Shown here one piece after another: positions 1-6,385 of a DNA stretch of 9,728 bases (position 1 is the stretch's first letter; each line of letters begins with the position of its first letter). The notes beneath the pieces were generated by a model that saw only the letters and a list, made by a program, of their open reading frames with translations, was not told the DNA's origin and did not search any database. Origin of the DNA: Peptococcaceae bacterium UBA2264. Lineage in GTDB: Bacteria; Bacillota; Desulfitobacteriia; Desulfitobacteriales; Desulfitobacteriaceae. The stretch is from assembly GCA_002347475.1 (NCBI GenBank), contig DDXI01000149.1, positions 1 through 9,728 on the forward strand. Reading direction: 5' to 3'. The position numbers and the translations under genes are program-made.

Positions 1-690
1 CACAGATAGCCTCAGTGTCGGCATCCACACGATTATAGCTGCAGTCACAGACAGCGGCGGCCTCAGTGGCTCAGCCCAGGTAACTTTGACGGTAACGGCA
101 ATAGCCAATACAGTTCTGGCAGTGAGTGCAGCACCGGCAGTGAGTATAAGCAGTCCGGCTGAGGGAACTTCTTATGAAGTAGGAACCAGTGTTAGCTTCA
201 GCGGCAGCGCTCTGGATGTGCCGGACGGCGATCTCAGCGCTGGTTTGAGCTGGACTTCCGACCTTGACGGCGTCCTGGGCAGCGGATCCTCCTTCAGCAC
301 AGATAGCCTCAGTGTCGGCACCCACATGATTATAGCTGCAGTCACAGACAGCGGCGGCCTCAGTGGCTCAGCCCAGGTAACTTTGACGGTAACGGCAACA
401 TCCGATACAGCACCGGCAGTGAGTATAACTGGTCCGGTAGATGACACTTCCTATGCCAGTGGGGAAAGCATCAGCTTCAGCGGCAGCGCTTTGGATGTGC
501 CAGACGGTGATCTCAGCGCTGGCTTGAGCTGGACTTCCGACGTTGACGGAGTCCTGGGCAGCGGAGCTTCTTTCAGCACAGATAGTCTCAGTGTCGGCAC
601 TCACACCATAACAGCCGCAGTCACAGACAGCGGCGGCCTCAGTAGCTCAGCCGAGGTAACTCTGACGATAACGGAAGATAATCAGCCTAA
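1..690 (+). repeat. Tandem Ig-like repeat units inside the upstream pseudogene
   Basis: The conserved block beginning cacagatag occurs at 1, 298 and 577, giving periods of 297 and 279 bases (99 and 93 codons). By eye, 1-101 and 298-398 differ at only two positions, so this pair is a recent duplication. The third copy is more diverged. Each unit encodes a probable beta-sandwich module of the kind repeated in bacterial surface proteins. The linkers between units vary in length. In the intact paralogue the units are 89-90 residues with shorter linkers and a different consensus (AGLKWTSSRDG instead of AGLSWTSDLDG), so the two genes expanded their repeats separately. Confidence 0.85.
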
Positions 691-984
691 ATCTTCAATC
701 CGGGTAACGATACCAAAGCGGTAAGTAGTACGGCTTCCACCAATTTTGGCTCGACGAAGAGAGAAGAGATTGGAAGAGCGCGTAGACACGGACAAGCACT
801 GTGTCTATCAGAAACTTGACGTTACCGAACTGAATAGCACCGTCATAAGCGCCAAGATCCGGGTTTATGTCCTCTGACTCTCAGCAGGGGCGATTTCGTC
901 TATCTTATATCGAATAGCTATCAAGGGACCATCAATTCCTGGACTGAAAGTGGCTTGCAGCTGGTAATCAAAAAATTGCCATAG
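1..984 (+). pseudogene. 3' remnant of a surface protein: Ig-like repeats plus a decayed DNRLRE/CBM96-type domain
   Basis: The gene is open at the left edge and reads in frame 2 until the TAA at 722-724. It encodes about two and a half Ig-like repeats with the core pattern SGLSWTSD..G.LGSG.SFSTDSLSVGTH, then TDSGGLSGSAQVTLTV. Homology to the C-terminal domain of the intact gene at 1484-5110 continues past this stop in shifted frames. Frame 1 (691-759) gives DTKAVSSTASTNFGST, matching DDALVSKATSTTNYGS. Frame 2 (770-874) gives VYQKLDVTELNSTVISAKIR, matching SYLKFTLSGLAGTVTNAKIR. This ends at TGA 875-877. Frame 1 again (889-981) gives YLISNSYQGTINSWTESGL, matching YLVSNNYKGTTKPWTESGL, and ends at TAG 982-984. 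The last 60 or so residues of the domain are lost or unrecognisable. Several independent lesions plus a missing end argue for decay rather than programmed frameshifting. An ATG at 86 is internal to a repeat and not a start. Assembly errors could explain one lesion but hardly all. Confidence 0.85.
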
Positions 985-1159
985 GTGTTGATTGGGGATA
1001 TCAATGACAAAATTTAGATATATTTTATCGCGTAATATTATTTTTTCCTGATACTTGTTTACCACCTGGATGCAATTTTGTTCCGGGTGGTAATTTGTTC
1101 CTGGTGGTAAACTTACAGATAACCTCTTAAAAGTATCCACAGTAGTAAAATGAAACTAA
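985..1159. other. AT-rich non-coding spacer after the pseudogene
   Basis: No credible gene is seen here. Domain homology of the upstream pseudogene becomes unrecognisable after 984, though a few in-frame residues up to about 1015 could still be decayed domain. A 91-codon minus-strand frame covers 865-1140 but has no ribosome site and overlaps the decayed domain. The stretch contains the three-copy motif described separately and leads into the promoter at 1160. Confidence 0.6.
1057..1112. repeat. Three-copy motif TCCNGGTGGTAA: one inverted and two direct copies
   Basis: GTTTACCACCTGGA at 1057-1070 is the inverted form of TCCTGGTGGTAAAC at 1099-1112, with one mismatch over 14 bases. A third copy, TTCCGGGTGGTAA at 1081-1093, is in direct orientation to TTCCTGGTGGTAA at 1098-1110, 17 bases apart. 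The cluster sits about 48 bases upstream of the -35 box at 1160. That spacing fits a binding site for a transcription factor acting from upstream, but this is an inference. No regulator gene is in the window. The outer arms could also form a hairpin in RNA, but no T tract follows, so it is not a terminator. Confidence 0.5.
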
Positions 1160-1188
1160 TTGACGGCTTCTCATCAAAAATGTAAAAT
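1160..1188 (+). promoter_or_regulatory. Sigma-A-type promoter of the intact surface-protein gene
   Basis: The -35 box TTGACG (1160-1165, 5 of 6 consensus bases) and the -10 box TAAAAT (1183-1188, 5 of 6) are separated by exactly 17 bases. The -10 box is identical to that of the dapB promoter at 5381. Transcription would start near 1195 and produce a leader of about 290 bases before the ATG at 1484. A second possible -10 box, TATACT at 1368-1373, has no matching -35 box. Confidence 0.6.
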
Positions 1189-1194
1189 AAAAGA

Positions 1195-1483
1195 AATAAA
1201 TAAATAATTAATTGCGAGAGGGTGATAATACAAAAGTTGCTTTTCACTGAACTGATACCTCCTTAGCCTTGGGGGATCAATATTTAGTGACTATCCGGTG
1301 ACCTCTGCCGAACATTCTTACCACAAAATAGATCATTAATATATCAGGAAATATTCTTACTAAATACTATACTTAGATTTTAAGACTTAATTTGAATTAA
1401 TGCTGGTAATAGTGGCAATACTGGTTATTGATGAGATGAATATCTTGTTTACCAGGATTTTGGGTAAGAAGGGAGCGATTAAA
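1195..1483 (+). other. Long untranslated leader of the surface-protein gene
   Basis: If the promoter at 1160-1188 is used, about 290 bases lie between the transcription start and the ATG. The leader begins with a short AAAT-rich tract (about 1192-1207). It has possible weak pairing around 1251-1281 (TGAT-x-CTCC with GGGGGATCA) and a short CGG/CCG pairing around 1298-1312. I do not recognise a known riboswitch here: the GCAAACC and GACGCAAAGCC signatures of the c-di-GMP-I class and the cobalamin and lysine cores are absent. A regulatory role is only a possibility suggested by its length. Confidence 0.4.
1468..1474 (+). promoter_or_regulatory. Ribosome binding site that sets the surface-protein start at 1484
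   Basis: GAAGGGA ends 9 bases before the ATG at 1484. The upstream in-frame ATG at 1400 has no such site and would put 28 residues in front of a well-formed signal peptide. The ATG at 1484 is therefore preferred. Confidence 0.7.
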
Positions 1484-4400
1484 ATGTTTATTTTTGACAG
1501 GTCTTTAAGGCAAGCAATCATATACGTTTTTCTAATATCGATCATTATGTTGACTTGGATCACGCCGTCTTATGCCAGTCTTGGTATTTCGACCCAGGAA
1601 AAAACTGCCTTTATCCGGCTGGCGCGGAATATTGAAACTGCTGAGCTGGGGATTCCTAACCCTGCCGGTTTGGTTTTTAGTCCGGCAATGAATACTTTTC
1701 ATGTAGTAAACACCTCTGCGACTGATCAGTCACTGCCATCCTATATTAATTTAACGGCCATTACTCCCGTTGAGGAATCTGTCGGCTCGATCAGCATTCC
1801 GGTTATGAATCCGGATCCGATCAACATGGCTTTTGATGGGGTAAATGGTCGTTTGCTTATTCTCCAGCCCGACGGACAAAAAGCCTTTACCGTTCCTGCC
1901 GGGTCAAATGGCAGATTTAAGCCTGCTATGTCTTCTTATCATAATATCAAGAGCTGGAAACTGGATTGTCCCCGGGGAATAGTTGTCGATCAAAACAGCG
2001 GTCAGATTTTTGTTTTAAATTCGTCCGGGACACGACTGGTCCGGATCATGCCGGCAGCCAACGGAGCATTGGAGAATGCTGCAGTAACTGAAGTGGATCT
2101 TAAGCTGCTTGGCCTGGTTGAATCCCAGGGATTAGCCTTTGACCCCCTGACCGGTCACCTCCACCTTCTCAGCCGGACTAAACTGCTGCTCTATGAGCTG
2201 ACACAGTCCGGTCAGATTGCAGCCATACGTGATCTCTCCTCCTTTGGAATTATCGATCCTCAGGCGATGGTGATGGCACCAAGCGGCGATATGACCGATG
2301 ATCCGCAACAGATGAGTCTCTATTTGGCGGATAGTGGACTGAGCAAGGATGGGCAAACCAACCGTGCTGCAACTGATGGTAAGGAGTCAGGGACCGGCCA
2401 AATTGTTGAGCTTTCCTTTGTTGAGCCTGCTGCTTTGGCAGAAAGTACTTTTACATCTGAACTTATCCATATTATTGATACATCAGCTTTTTTACCGCCG
2501 AGCCCTGATCCAGCCGGGCTCGAAATCATCACATCCTCCAACACTCTCTTGATAAGTGATTCTGAAGTGGAGGAGACCTCAATCTGGTCAGGTGTTAACC
2601 TGTTCGAAACCACTTTGTCCGGCAGCCTGGTCAATACATCCAGCACACTTGCTTTCACTAAAGAACCAACTGGCATAGCCTACAATCCTTCCAACCAGCA
2701 TATCTTTTTCTCCGATGATGATAAGAAAAAGGTTTTTGAGATAAATCCTGGTGGGGATGGCCTCTGTGGTACAAAAGACGATATCAGAACTTACTTCAGT
2801 ACCTCAGCATTCAATTCTAACGATCCTGAGGGCTTGGCGTATGATTCTCCATCCGGTTCTCTCTGGATTGTTGACGGTACCAATGCTGAAGTTTACCAGG
2901 TTATGCCTGGGGACAACGGGATTTTCGATGGAGTATCACCCGGCGGGGATGACCTGGTAACAAGTTTCGATACAAGCTGGTGGGGTATTCTTGACCCTGA
3001 GGGTATCTGCCTCAATTCAGCTACTGGGAACCTCTATGTCGTTGGCCGTCCGGCAAATGCTGTAGCAGAGTTTACTGCGACCGGTAATTTGGTACAGATC
3101 ATCGATATTTCGGCTGCAGCTCCTTCTAAGCCAGCAGGGATGGGTTGTGGATTGGGAAGTATGAATCCTGCGGCCACGGTAATGTACATCAGCGACCGGG
3201 GGATCGATAACGACACTGATTCTACTGAAAATGATGGCAAAGTATATGAATTATCACTGCCGCCCGTTTCAGCAAATACATCGCCTCTCGTGGTCATCAA
3301 CAGCCCGACTAACGGCGCTTCCTATAACTTGGGGACAAGCATTACTTTCAGCGGTACGGCTAACGATGTTCAGGACGGTAATCTATCTGCCGGTCTGAAG
3401 TGGACCTCGTCGCGCGATGGTCTGATCGGCAGCGGAGCTTCTTTTAACACCACCGGCCTCTCCGCCGGCAGCCATACAGTTACAGCTGCGGTAACGGACA
3501 GAGGCGGCTTGACTGGCTCAGCCCAGGTGTCTTTCGTGGTTAATACGCCGCCGGTGGTAAGTATCAGCAGTCCGGTAGGTGGTGGCACTTATCCTCTGAA
3601 GACAAGCGTAACCTTCAGTGGTACGGCCAGCGATGTTCAGGACGGTAGCCTTTCAGCCGGCCTGAAGTGGACCTCCTCCCGCGACGGCCTGCTTGGCAAC
3701 GGTGCCTCTTTCATTACGGCCGGTCTCTCTGCCGGCAGCCATACAGTTACGGCCACTGTAACGGACAGCGGCGGCCTGACTGGTGCAGCCCAAGTGACCT
3801 TCCTGGTGGCTGATACGCCGCCGGTAGTAAATATTAGCAGTCCGGTAGGCGGTGGCACTTATCCTCTGAAGACAAGTATAACCTTCAGCGCTGCCGCCAG
3901 CGATCTGCAGGACGGTAATCTTTCAGCCGGTCTGAAGTGGACCTCGTCCCGCGACGGCCTGCTTGGCAGCGGCGCCTCTTTCAGTACGGCCGGTCTCTCT
4001 GCCGGCAGCCATACAGTTACGGCTGCGGTAACGGACAGCGGCGGCCTGACTGGCGCGGCCCAAGTGACCTTTCTGGTGGCTGATACGCCGCCTGTAGTAA
4101 ATATTAGCAGTCCGCTGGATGGTGGCACTTATCCTCTGGAGATAAGCATTGCCTTCAGTGCTGCCGCCAGCGATCTGCAGGACGGCAATCTTTCTGCCGG
4201 TCTGAAGTGGACTTCCTCCCGCGACGGCCTGATCGGCAGCGGTGCCTCTTTCAGCACCGCCGGGCTCTCCGCCGGCAGCCATACAGTTACGGCCACTGTA
4301 ACGGACAGCGGCGGCCTCAGCGGCTCGGCCCAAGTGACCTTCCTGGTGGCTGATACGCCGCCGGTAGTAAGTATCAGCAGCCCGAAGGACGGCTTCTCCT

Positions 4401-5110
4401 GTACTTTGGGGACAAGCATTACCTTCAGCGGTACGGCCAACGATTTTCAGGACGGCGATTTGACGGCCGGTCTCACCTGGACCTCCTCCCGTGATGGCCA
4501 AATCGGCAGCGGCGCTACTTTCAGCACTTCCGGCCTGTCTGCCGGAACTCATACAGTCACTGCTGCAGTCACCGATAGCACTGGTCATACCGGTTCAGCC
4601 CAGCTGACTGTCCAGGTAACCGTGATTACTGCTTTCAGTCCCAGTGATGATGCCCTGGTGAGTAAAGCAACTTCCACAACCAATTATGGTTCAGCAGCAA
4701 CCCTGGAACTAATCAAAAGCAAGGATGCACGCAACAGTTACCTGAAATTTACATTATCCGGTCTCGCCGGTACCGTGACAAATGCTAAGATTAGGTTGTA
4801 TTCTGTTCAAAAGAGCAGTATGGGCGGTTCTGCTTATTTGGTATCAAATAATTATAAAGGCACAACCAAACCCTGGACGGAAAGTGGTTTGATATGGAAG
4901 AATGCCCCAACTCTGCCCAGCACGCGTTTGAGTACAGTGGGAGCGGTGAGCGCAAATACCTGGGTGGAATTTGATGTAACTGCAGCAGTCAAGGGCAATG
5001 GGACATATAGTTTTGCCTTGTCGACCAGTTCCTCCAGCCTGACTGTCTACAACTCCAGGCAGGCTGGGTTGAATCAACCCGAACTTGTCATAGAAACATT
5101 GAATGACTAG
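1484..5110 (+). CDS. Secreted beta-propeller / Ig-like repeat / DNRLRE (CBM96-type) surface protein
   Basis: A protein of 1208 residues from the ATG at 1484; an in-frame ATG at 1400 would add 28. Residues 1-31 form a signal peptide: a short charged start, a hydrophobic run (IIYVFLISIIMLTW), then PSYA before the likely cleavage site. Residues about 45-595 are beta-propeller-like, with recurring blades of the form NPAGLVFSP..N.FHVV and DPEGLAYDSPSGSLWIVD, as in NHL or SdiA-regulated-type propellers. Acidic loops PGGDGLCGTKDD (422-433) and PGDNGIFDG (from 475) resemble calcium-binding loops. Residues about 604-1046 are five Ig-like repeats. Residues about 1047-1208 match the DNRLRE/CBM96 pattern (TNYGSAATLEL, YLKFTLSGL, KIRLYSV, WTESGLIWKNAP, WVEFDVTAAVKG, PELVIE). 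No LPXTG motif, S-layer homology domain or C-terminal membrane helix is seen, so it is probably released or held non-covalently, perhaps through the carbohydrate-binding-like end. The ligand and role are unknown. It is a paralogue of the pseudogene at 1-984. Confidence 0.88.
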   Translation: MFIFDRSLRQAIIYVFLISIIMLTWITPSYASLGISTQEKTAFIRLARNIETAELGIPNPAGLVFSPAMNTFHVVNTSATDQSLPSYINLTAITPVEESVGSISIPVMNPDPINMAFDGVNGRLLILQPDGQKAFTVPAGSNGRFKPAMSSYHNIKSWKLDCPRGIVVDQNSGQIFVLNSSGTRLVRIMPAANGALENAAVTEVDLKLLGLVESQGLAFDPLTGHLHLLSRTKLLLYELTQSGQIAAIRDLSSFGIIDPQAMVMAPSGDMTDDPQQMSLYLADSGLSKDGQTNRAATDGKESGTGQIVELSFVEPAALAESTFTSELIHIIDTSAFLPPSPDPAGLEIITSSNTLLISDSEVEETSIWSGVNLFETTLSGSLVNTSSTLAFTKEPTGIAYNPSNQHIFFSDDDKKKVFEINPGGDGLCGTKDDIRTYFSTSAFNSNDPEGLAYDSPSGSLWIVDGTNAEVYQVMPGDNGIFDGVSPGGDDLVTSFDTSWWGILDPEGICLNSATGNLYVVGRPANAVAEFTATGNLVQIIDISAAAPSKPAGMGCGLGSMNPAATVMYISDRGIDNDTDSTENDGKVYELSLPPVSANTSPLVVINSPTNGASYNLGTSITFSGTANDVQDGNLSAGLKWTSSRDGLIGSGASFNTTGLSAGSHTVTAAVTDRGGLTGSAQVSFVVNTPPVVSISSPVGGGTYPLKTSVTFSGTASDVQDGSLSAGLKWTSSRDGLLGNGASFITAGLSAGSHTVTATVTDSGGLTGAAQVTFLVADTPPVVNISSPVGGGTYPLKTSITFSAAASDLQDGNLSAGLKWTSSRDGLLGSGASFSTAGLSAGSHTVTAAVTDSGGLTGAAQVTFLVADTPPVVNISSPLDGGTYPLEISIAFSAAASDLQDGNLSAGLKWTSSRDGLIGSGASFSTAGLSAGSHTVTATVTDSGGLSGSAQVTFLVADTPPVVSISSPKDGFSCTLGTSITFSGTANDFQDGDLTAGLTWTSSRDGQIGSGATFSTSGLSAGTHTVTAAVTDSTGHTGSAQLTVQVTVITAFSPSDDALVSKATSTTNYGSAATLELIKSKDARNSYLKFTLSGLAGTVTNAKIRLYSVQKSSMGGSAYLVSNNYKGTTKPWTESGLIWKNAPTLPSTRLSTVGAVSANTWVEFDVTAAVKGNGTYSFALSTSSSSLTVYNSRQAGLNQPELVIETLND
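3291..4623 (+). repeat. Five tandem Ig-like repeats, about 267-270 bases each
   Basis: Unit starts, taken at the V-x-I-x-SP motif, fall near 3291, 3558, 3828, 4098 and 4368. The first period is 267 bases and the next three are 270. Units share the core AGLKWTSSRDGLxGxGASF, then GLSAGSHTVTAAVTDxGGLTG, and linker VADTPPVV. Units 2 and 3 differ at about 23 of 270 positions by eye. Unit 5 is the most diverged (AGLTWTSSRDGQIGSGATF) and carries the only cysteine in the repeats. Every period is a multiple of three, so gain or loss of units would keep the frame. Confidence 0.9.
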
Positions 5111-5208
5111 GAATATCAAATGTGATCTTCCGAATAACAAGCAAAATGTCGGCTTCTGTTTACTTTTATTGAAAAAGTATTATGCTCGGCACATGATTTT
5201 TTTACTGA

Positions 5209-5245
5209 CTTATCACCTGAGGAAATATTTGCTTCAGGTGATAAG
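5209..5245 (+). terminator. Long stem-loop after the surface-protein gene; possible weak terminator
   Basis: CTTATCACCTGA (5209-5220) and TCAGGTGATAAG (5234-5245) are perfect inverted copies. With one G-T and one G-C pair added inside, the stem reaches 14 pairs around a 9-base loop. It lies 98 bases after the stop codon. Only TGTTTAT follows, so the T tract is poor. It may mark the 3' end of the transcript, protect it, or be a palindromic protein site. Confidence 0.4.
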
Positions 5246-5272
5246 CTGTTTATCCCAGAAGTGTTATATCTG

Positions 5273-5314
5273 AAAAAATAAAAAGACTGCCGGAAGCGAT
5301 AGTTACCGGACAGT
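5273..5314 (-). terminator. Intrinsic terminator facing the minus strand
   Basis: Read on the minus strand, ACTGTCCGG (from 5314) pairs with CCGGCAGT (ending at 5286) with one bulge, and the stem is followed at once by CTTTTTATTTTTTC (5285 down to 5272). That is a classic stem plus T tract. On the + strand the same hairpin has no following T tract. No minus-strand gene is evident to its right, so it would stop antisense transcription from the dapB side, or be left over from a rearrangement. Confidence 0.55.
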
Positions 5315-5357
5315 AACCGACTTGCATAAGCAGTGCAAAACCCTGAAAATATTTGGT

Positions 5358-5386
5358 TTGACATAAGCTGTACATTTACATAAAAT
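5358..5386 (+). promoter_or_regulatory. Strong sigma-A-type promoter for dapB and possibly the whole dap cluster
   Basis: The -35 box TTGACA (5358-5363) is perfect, the spacer is 17 bases, and the -10 box TAAAAT (5381-5386) matches 5 of 6. Transcription should start near 5393, giving a leader of about 66 bases that contains a GC-rich hairpin and the dapB ribosome site. This is the best promoter match in the window. Confidence 0.8.
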
Positions 5387-5401
5387 AAGTAGAAAAGCCA
5401 C

Positions 5402-5430
5402 AGCCCCGAAATGCTTAAGGCAGCGGGGTT
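5402..5430 (+). promoter_or_regulatory. GC-rich hairpin at the 5' end of the dapB leader
   Basis: CCCCG (5404-5408) pairs with CGGGG (5424-5428), extended by A-T and G-T pairs at 5402-5403 with 5429-5430, with a small inner GCT/GGC pairing. It would form within the first 40 bases of the predicted transcript, 15 bases before the ribosome site. It could stabilise the mRNA or influence translation. No T tract follows, so it is not a terminator. Confidence 0.4.
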
Positions 5431-5445
5431 ATTGGTATGTGATCC

Positions 5446-5453
5446 AGGAGGAG
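5446..5453 (+). promoter_or_regulatory. Ribosome binding site that sets the TTG start of dapB
   Basis: AGGAGGAG is a full Shine-Dalgarno match. Measured from its AGGAGG core, it lies 7 bases before TTG at 5459. The in-frame ATG at 5411 lies upstream of this site and inside the leader hairpin, so it cannot be the start served by it. Confidence 0.85.
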
Positions 5454-5458
5454 TATTT

Positions 5459-6262
5459 TTGAATAAAATTCGTGTTTTTGTTTCAGGTGCCATGGGAAAA
5501 ATGGGTCAGGAAGTTATTAAGACAATTCTGGCTCAGGATGATCTGGTTTTAGTTGGAGCAGCAGATACCAGGGGGCAAGGCCGGGATGTGGGTTATCTTA
5601 TGGGAATTGCCAGAGTTGGAATTGATGTTTCCGGTCCTTTGGATTTGGAAATTTTGAAATCTTCCCAGGCAGATATCCTGGTTGATTTTACCAACCCTCA
5701 GTCTGTTTTAAAAAATGCCCAGGTAGCTATAAAAGCCGGGGTTGTTCCGGTGATAGGGACTTCCGGTTTGGATGAAGATGATATCGCAAAAATCAAAGCT
5801 GCTATTTCCAAAAAAGGTGTGGGAGCTTTCGTAGCTTCCAATTTTGCCATCGGGGCTGTTTTGATGATGCGTTTTGCCCGGGAAGCAGCCAAGTATTTGC
5901 CCCACATTGAAATAATCGAACTGCATCATGATCAGAAACTGGATGCTCCATCCGGTACAGCTCTGAAAACAGCGGAATGGATCGCCCAGGTGCGTGAGCC
6001 TATGCCCCAGGGACATCCTGACGAATTCGAGAAGCTGCCTGGGGCGCGCGGTGCCGATTTTGGAGGCCTCCATATTCATTCGGTGCGGCTCCCGGGTTTG
6101 GTAGCCCACCAGGAAATAATTTTTGGCGGTTTGGGTCAGACCCTGACGATCAGACATGATGCCTTTACCCGGGAAACCTATATGCCGGGAGTTGTCCTGG
6201 CCATACGCAGGGCTTACAAATTAACTGATTTGGTTATTGGCTTGGAGAATTTTCTGGATTAA
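5459..6262 (+). CDS. dapB: 4-hydroxy-tetrahydrodipicolinate reductase
   Basis: Cytoplasmic enzyme that reduces 4-hydroxy-tetrahydrodipicolinate to tetrahydrodipicolinate with NAD(P)H, in the pathway to meso-diaminopimelate and lysine. The product is 267 residues from the TTG start, the usual DapB length. The dinucleotide-binding loop GAMGKMG is at residues 10-16. VDFTNP and PVIGTSG mark the nucleotide domain. The substrate-binding and catalytic signature IELHHDQKLDAPSGTA runs from about 153 to 168, with the His pair at 156-157 and catalytic Lys160. FGGLHIHSVRLPGLVAHQEI follows, as in the family. The TTG start is chosen because a perfect ribosome site precedes it and because MNKIRVFVSGAMG aligns with family N termini; the ATG at 5411 would add 16 unlikely residues. 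It has its own strong promoter and is followed after 123 bases by asd. Confidence 0.96.
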   Translation: MNKIRVFVSGAMGKMGQEVIKTILAQDDLVLVGAADTRGQGRDVGYLMGIARVGIDVSGPLDLEILKSSQADILVDFTNPQSVLKNAQVAIKAGVVPVIGTSGLDEDDIAKIKAAISKKGVGAFVASNFAIGAVLMMRFAREAAKYLPHIEIIELHHDQKLDAPSGTALKTAEWIAQVREPMPQGHPDEFEKLPGARGADFGGLHIHSVRLPGLVAHQEIIFGGLGQTLTIRHDAFTRETYMPGVVLAIRRAYKLTDLVIGLENFLD

Positions 6263-6278
6263 ACAATTCGGCAAGAAT

Positions 6279-6318
6279 AGACAATCCGGGCAGGAAGAAC
6301 ATTCTTACGGACTTGTCT
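6279..6318. repeat. Inverted repeat in the dapB-asd spacer
   Basis: AGACAATCCG (6279-6288) pairs with CGGACTTGTCT (6308-6318), leaving one bulged base. The loop contains the small palindrome AAGAACATTCTT. TTTAC follows, so it is terminator-like but with a very short T tract. It could be a partial terminator or attenuator that lowers expression of asd relative to dapB, or an mRNA processing structure. Confidence 0.4.
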
Positions 6319-6365
6319 TTACATCATAATTCCATTATCTTAAAGTAAAATTTCAGGTTACAACT

Positions 6366-6373
6366 AAAGGGGG
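6366..6373 (+). promoter_or_regulatory. Ribosome binding site of asd
   Basis: AAAGGGGG lies 12 bases before the ATG at 6386, slightly far. A nearer ATG at 6378 is out of frame with asd and opens no conserved protein, so it is not the start. Confidence 0.6.
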
Positions 6374-6385
6374 ATAAATGAATAT

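Noticed and set aside
86..724. A separate 212-residue protein starting at ATG 86
   Set aside because: The frame is open from the left edge and the ATG lies inside a repeat, so this is part of a longer gene whose 3' end is decayed.
688..770. Programmed frameshifting to join the repeats to the C-terminal domain
   Set aside because: There is no clear slippery heptamer, and further frame changes, stops and loss of the domain's end make decay the simpler explanation.
865..1140. 91-codon minus-strand frame with a GTG start
   Set aside because: It overlaps the decayed domain of the pseudogene, has no ribosome site, and its protein shows no recognisable feature.
1400..1483. Upstream ATG of the surface protein giving 28 extra residues
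   Set aside because: It has no ribosome site, and the extra residues precede a complete signal peptide that has its own good site at 1468.
1195..1483. c-di-GMP or other known riboswitch in the surface-gene leader
   Set aside because: None of the conserved core strings I know for the c-di-GMP-I, cobalamin or lysine classes is present.
3034..4588. Several long minus-strand frames, up to 221 codons, opposite the Ig-like repeats
   Set aside because: They repeat with the same period as the + strand units and are shadows of their biased codon use; none has a ribosome site or family-like sequence.
5116..5493. 125-codon minus-strand frame between the surface gene and dapB
   Set aside because: It covers the dapB promoter, the hairpins and the ribosome site, and the protein has no coherent features. 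It would also run through the minus-strand terminator.
6313..6341. Possible asd promoter TTGTCT-17-TATCTT
   Set aside because: Each box matches only 4 of 6 consensus bases and the -35 box lies within the inverted repeat, so it is too weak to list.
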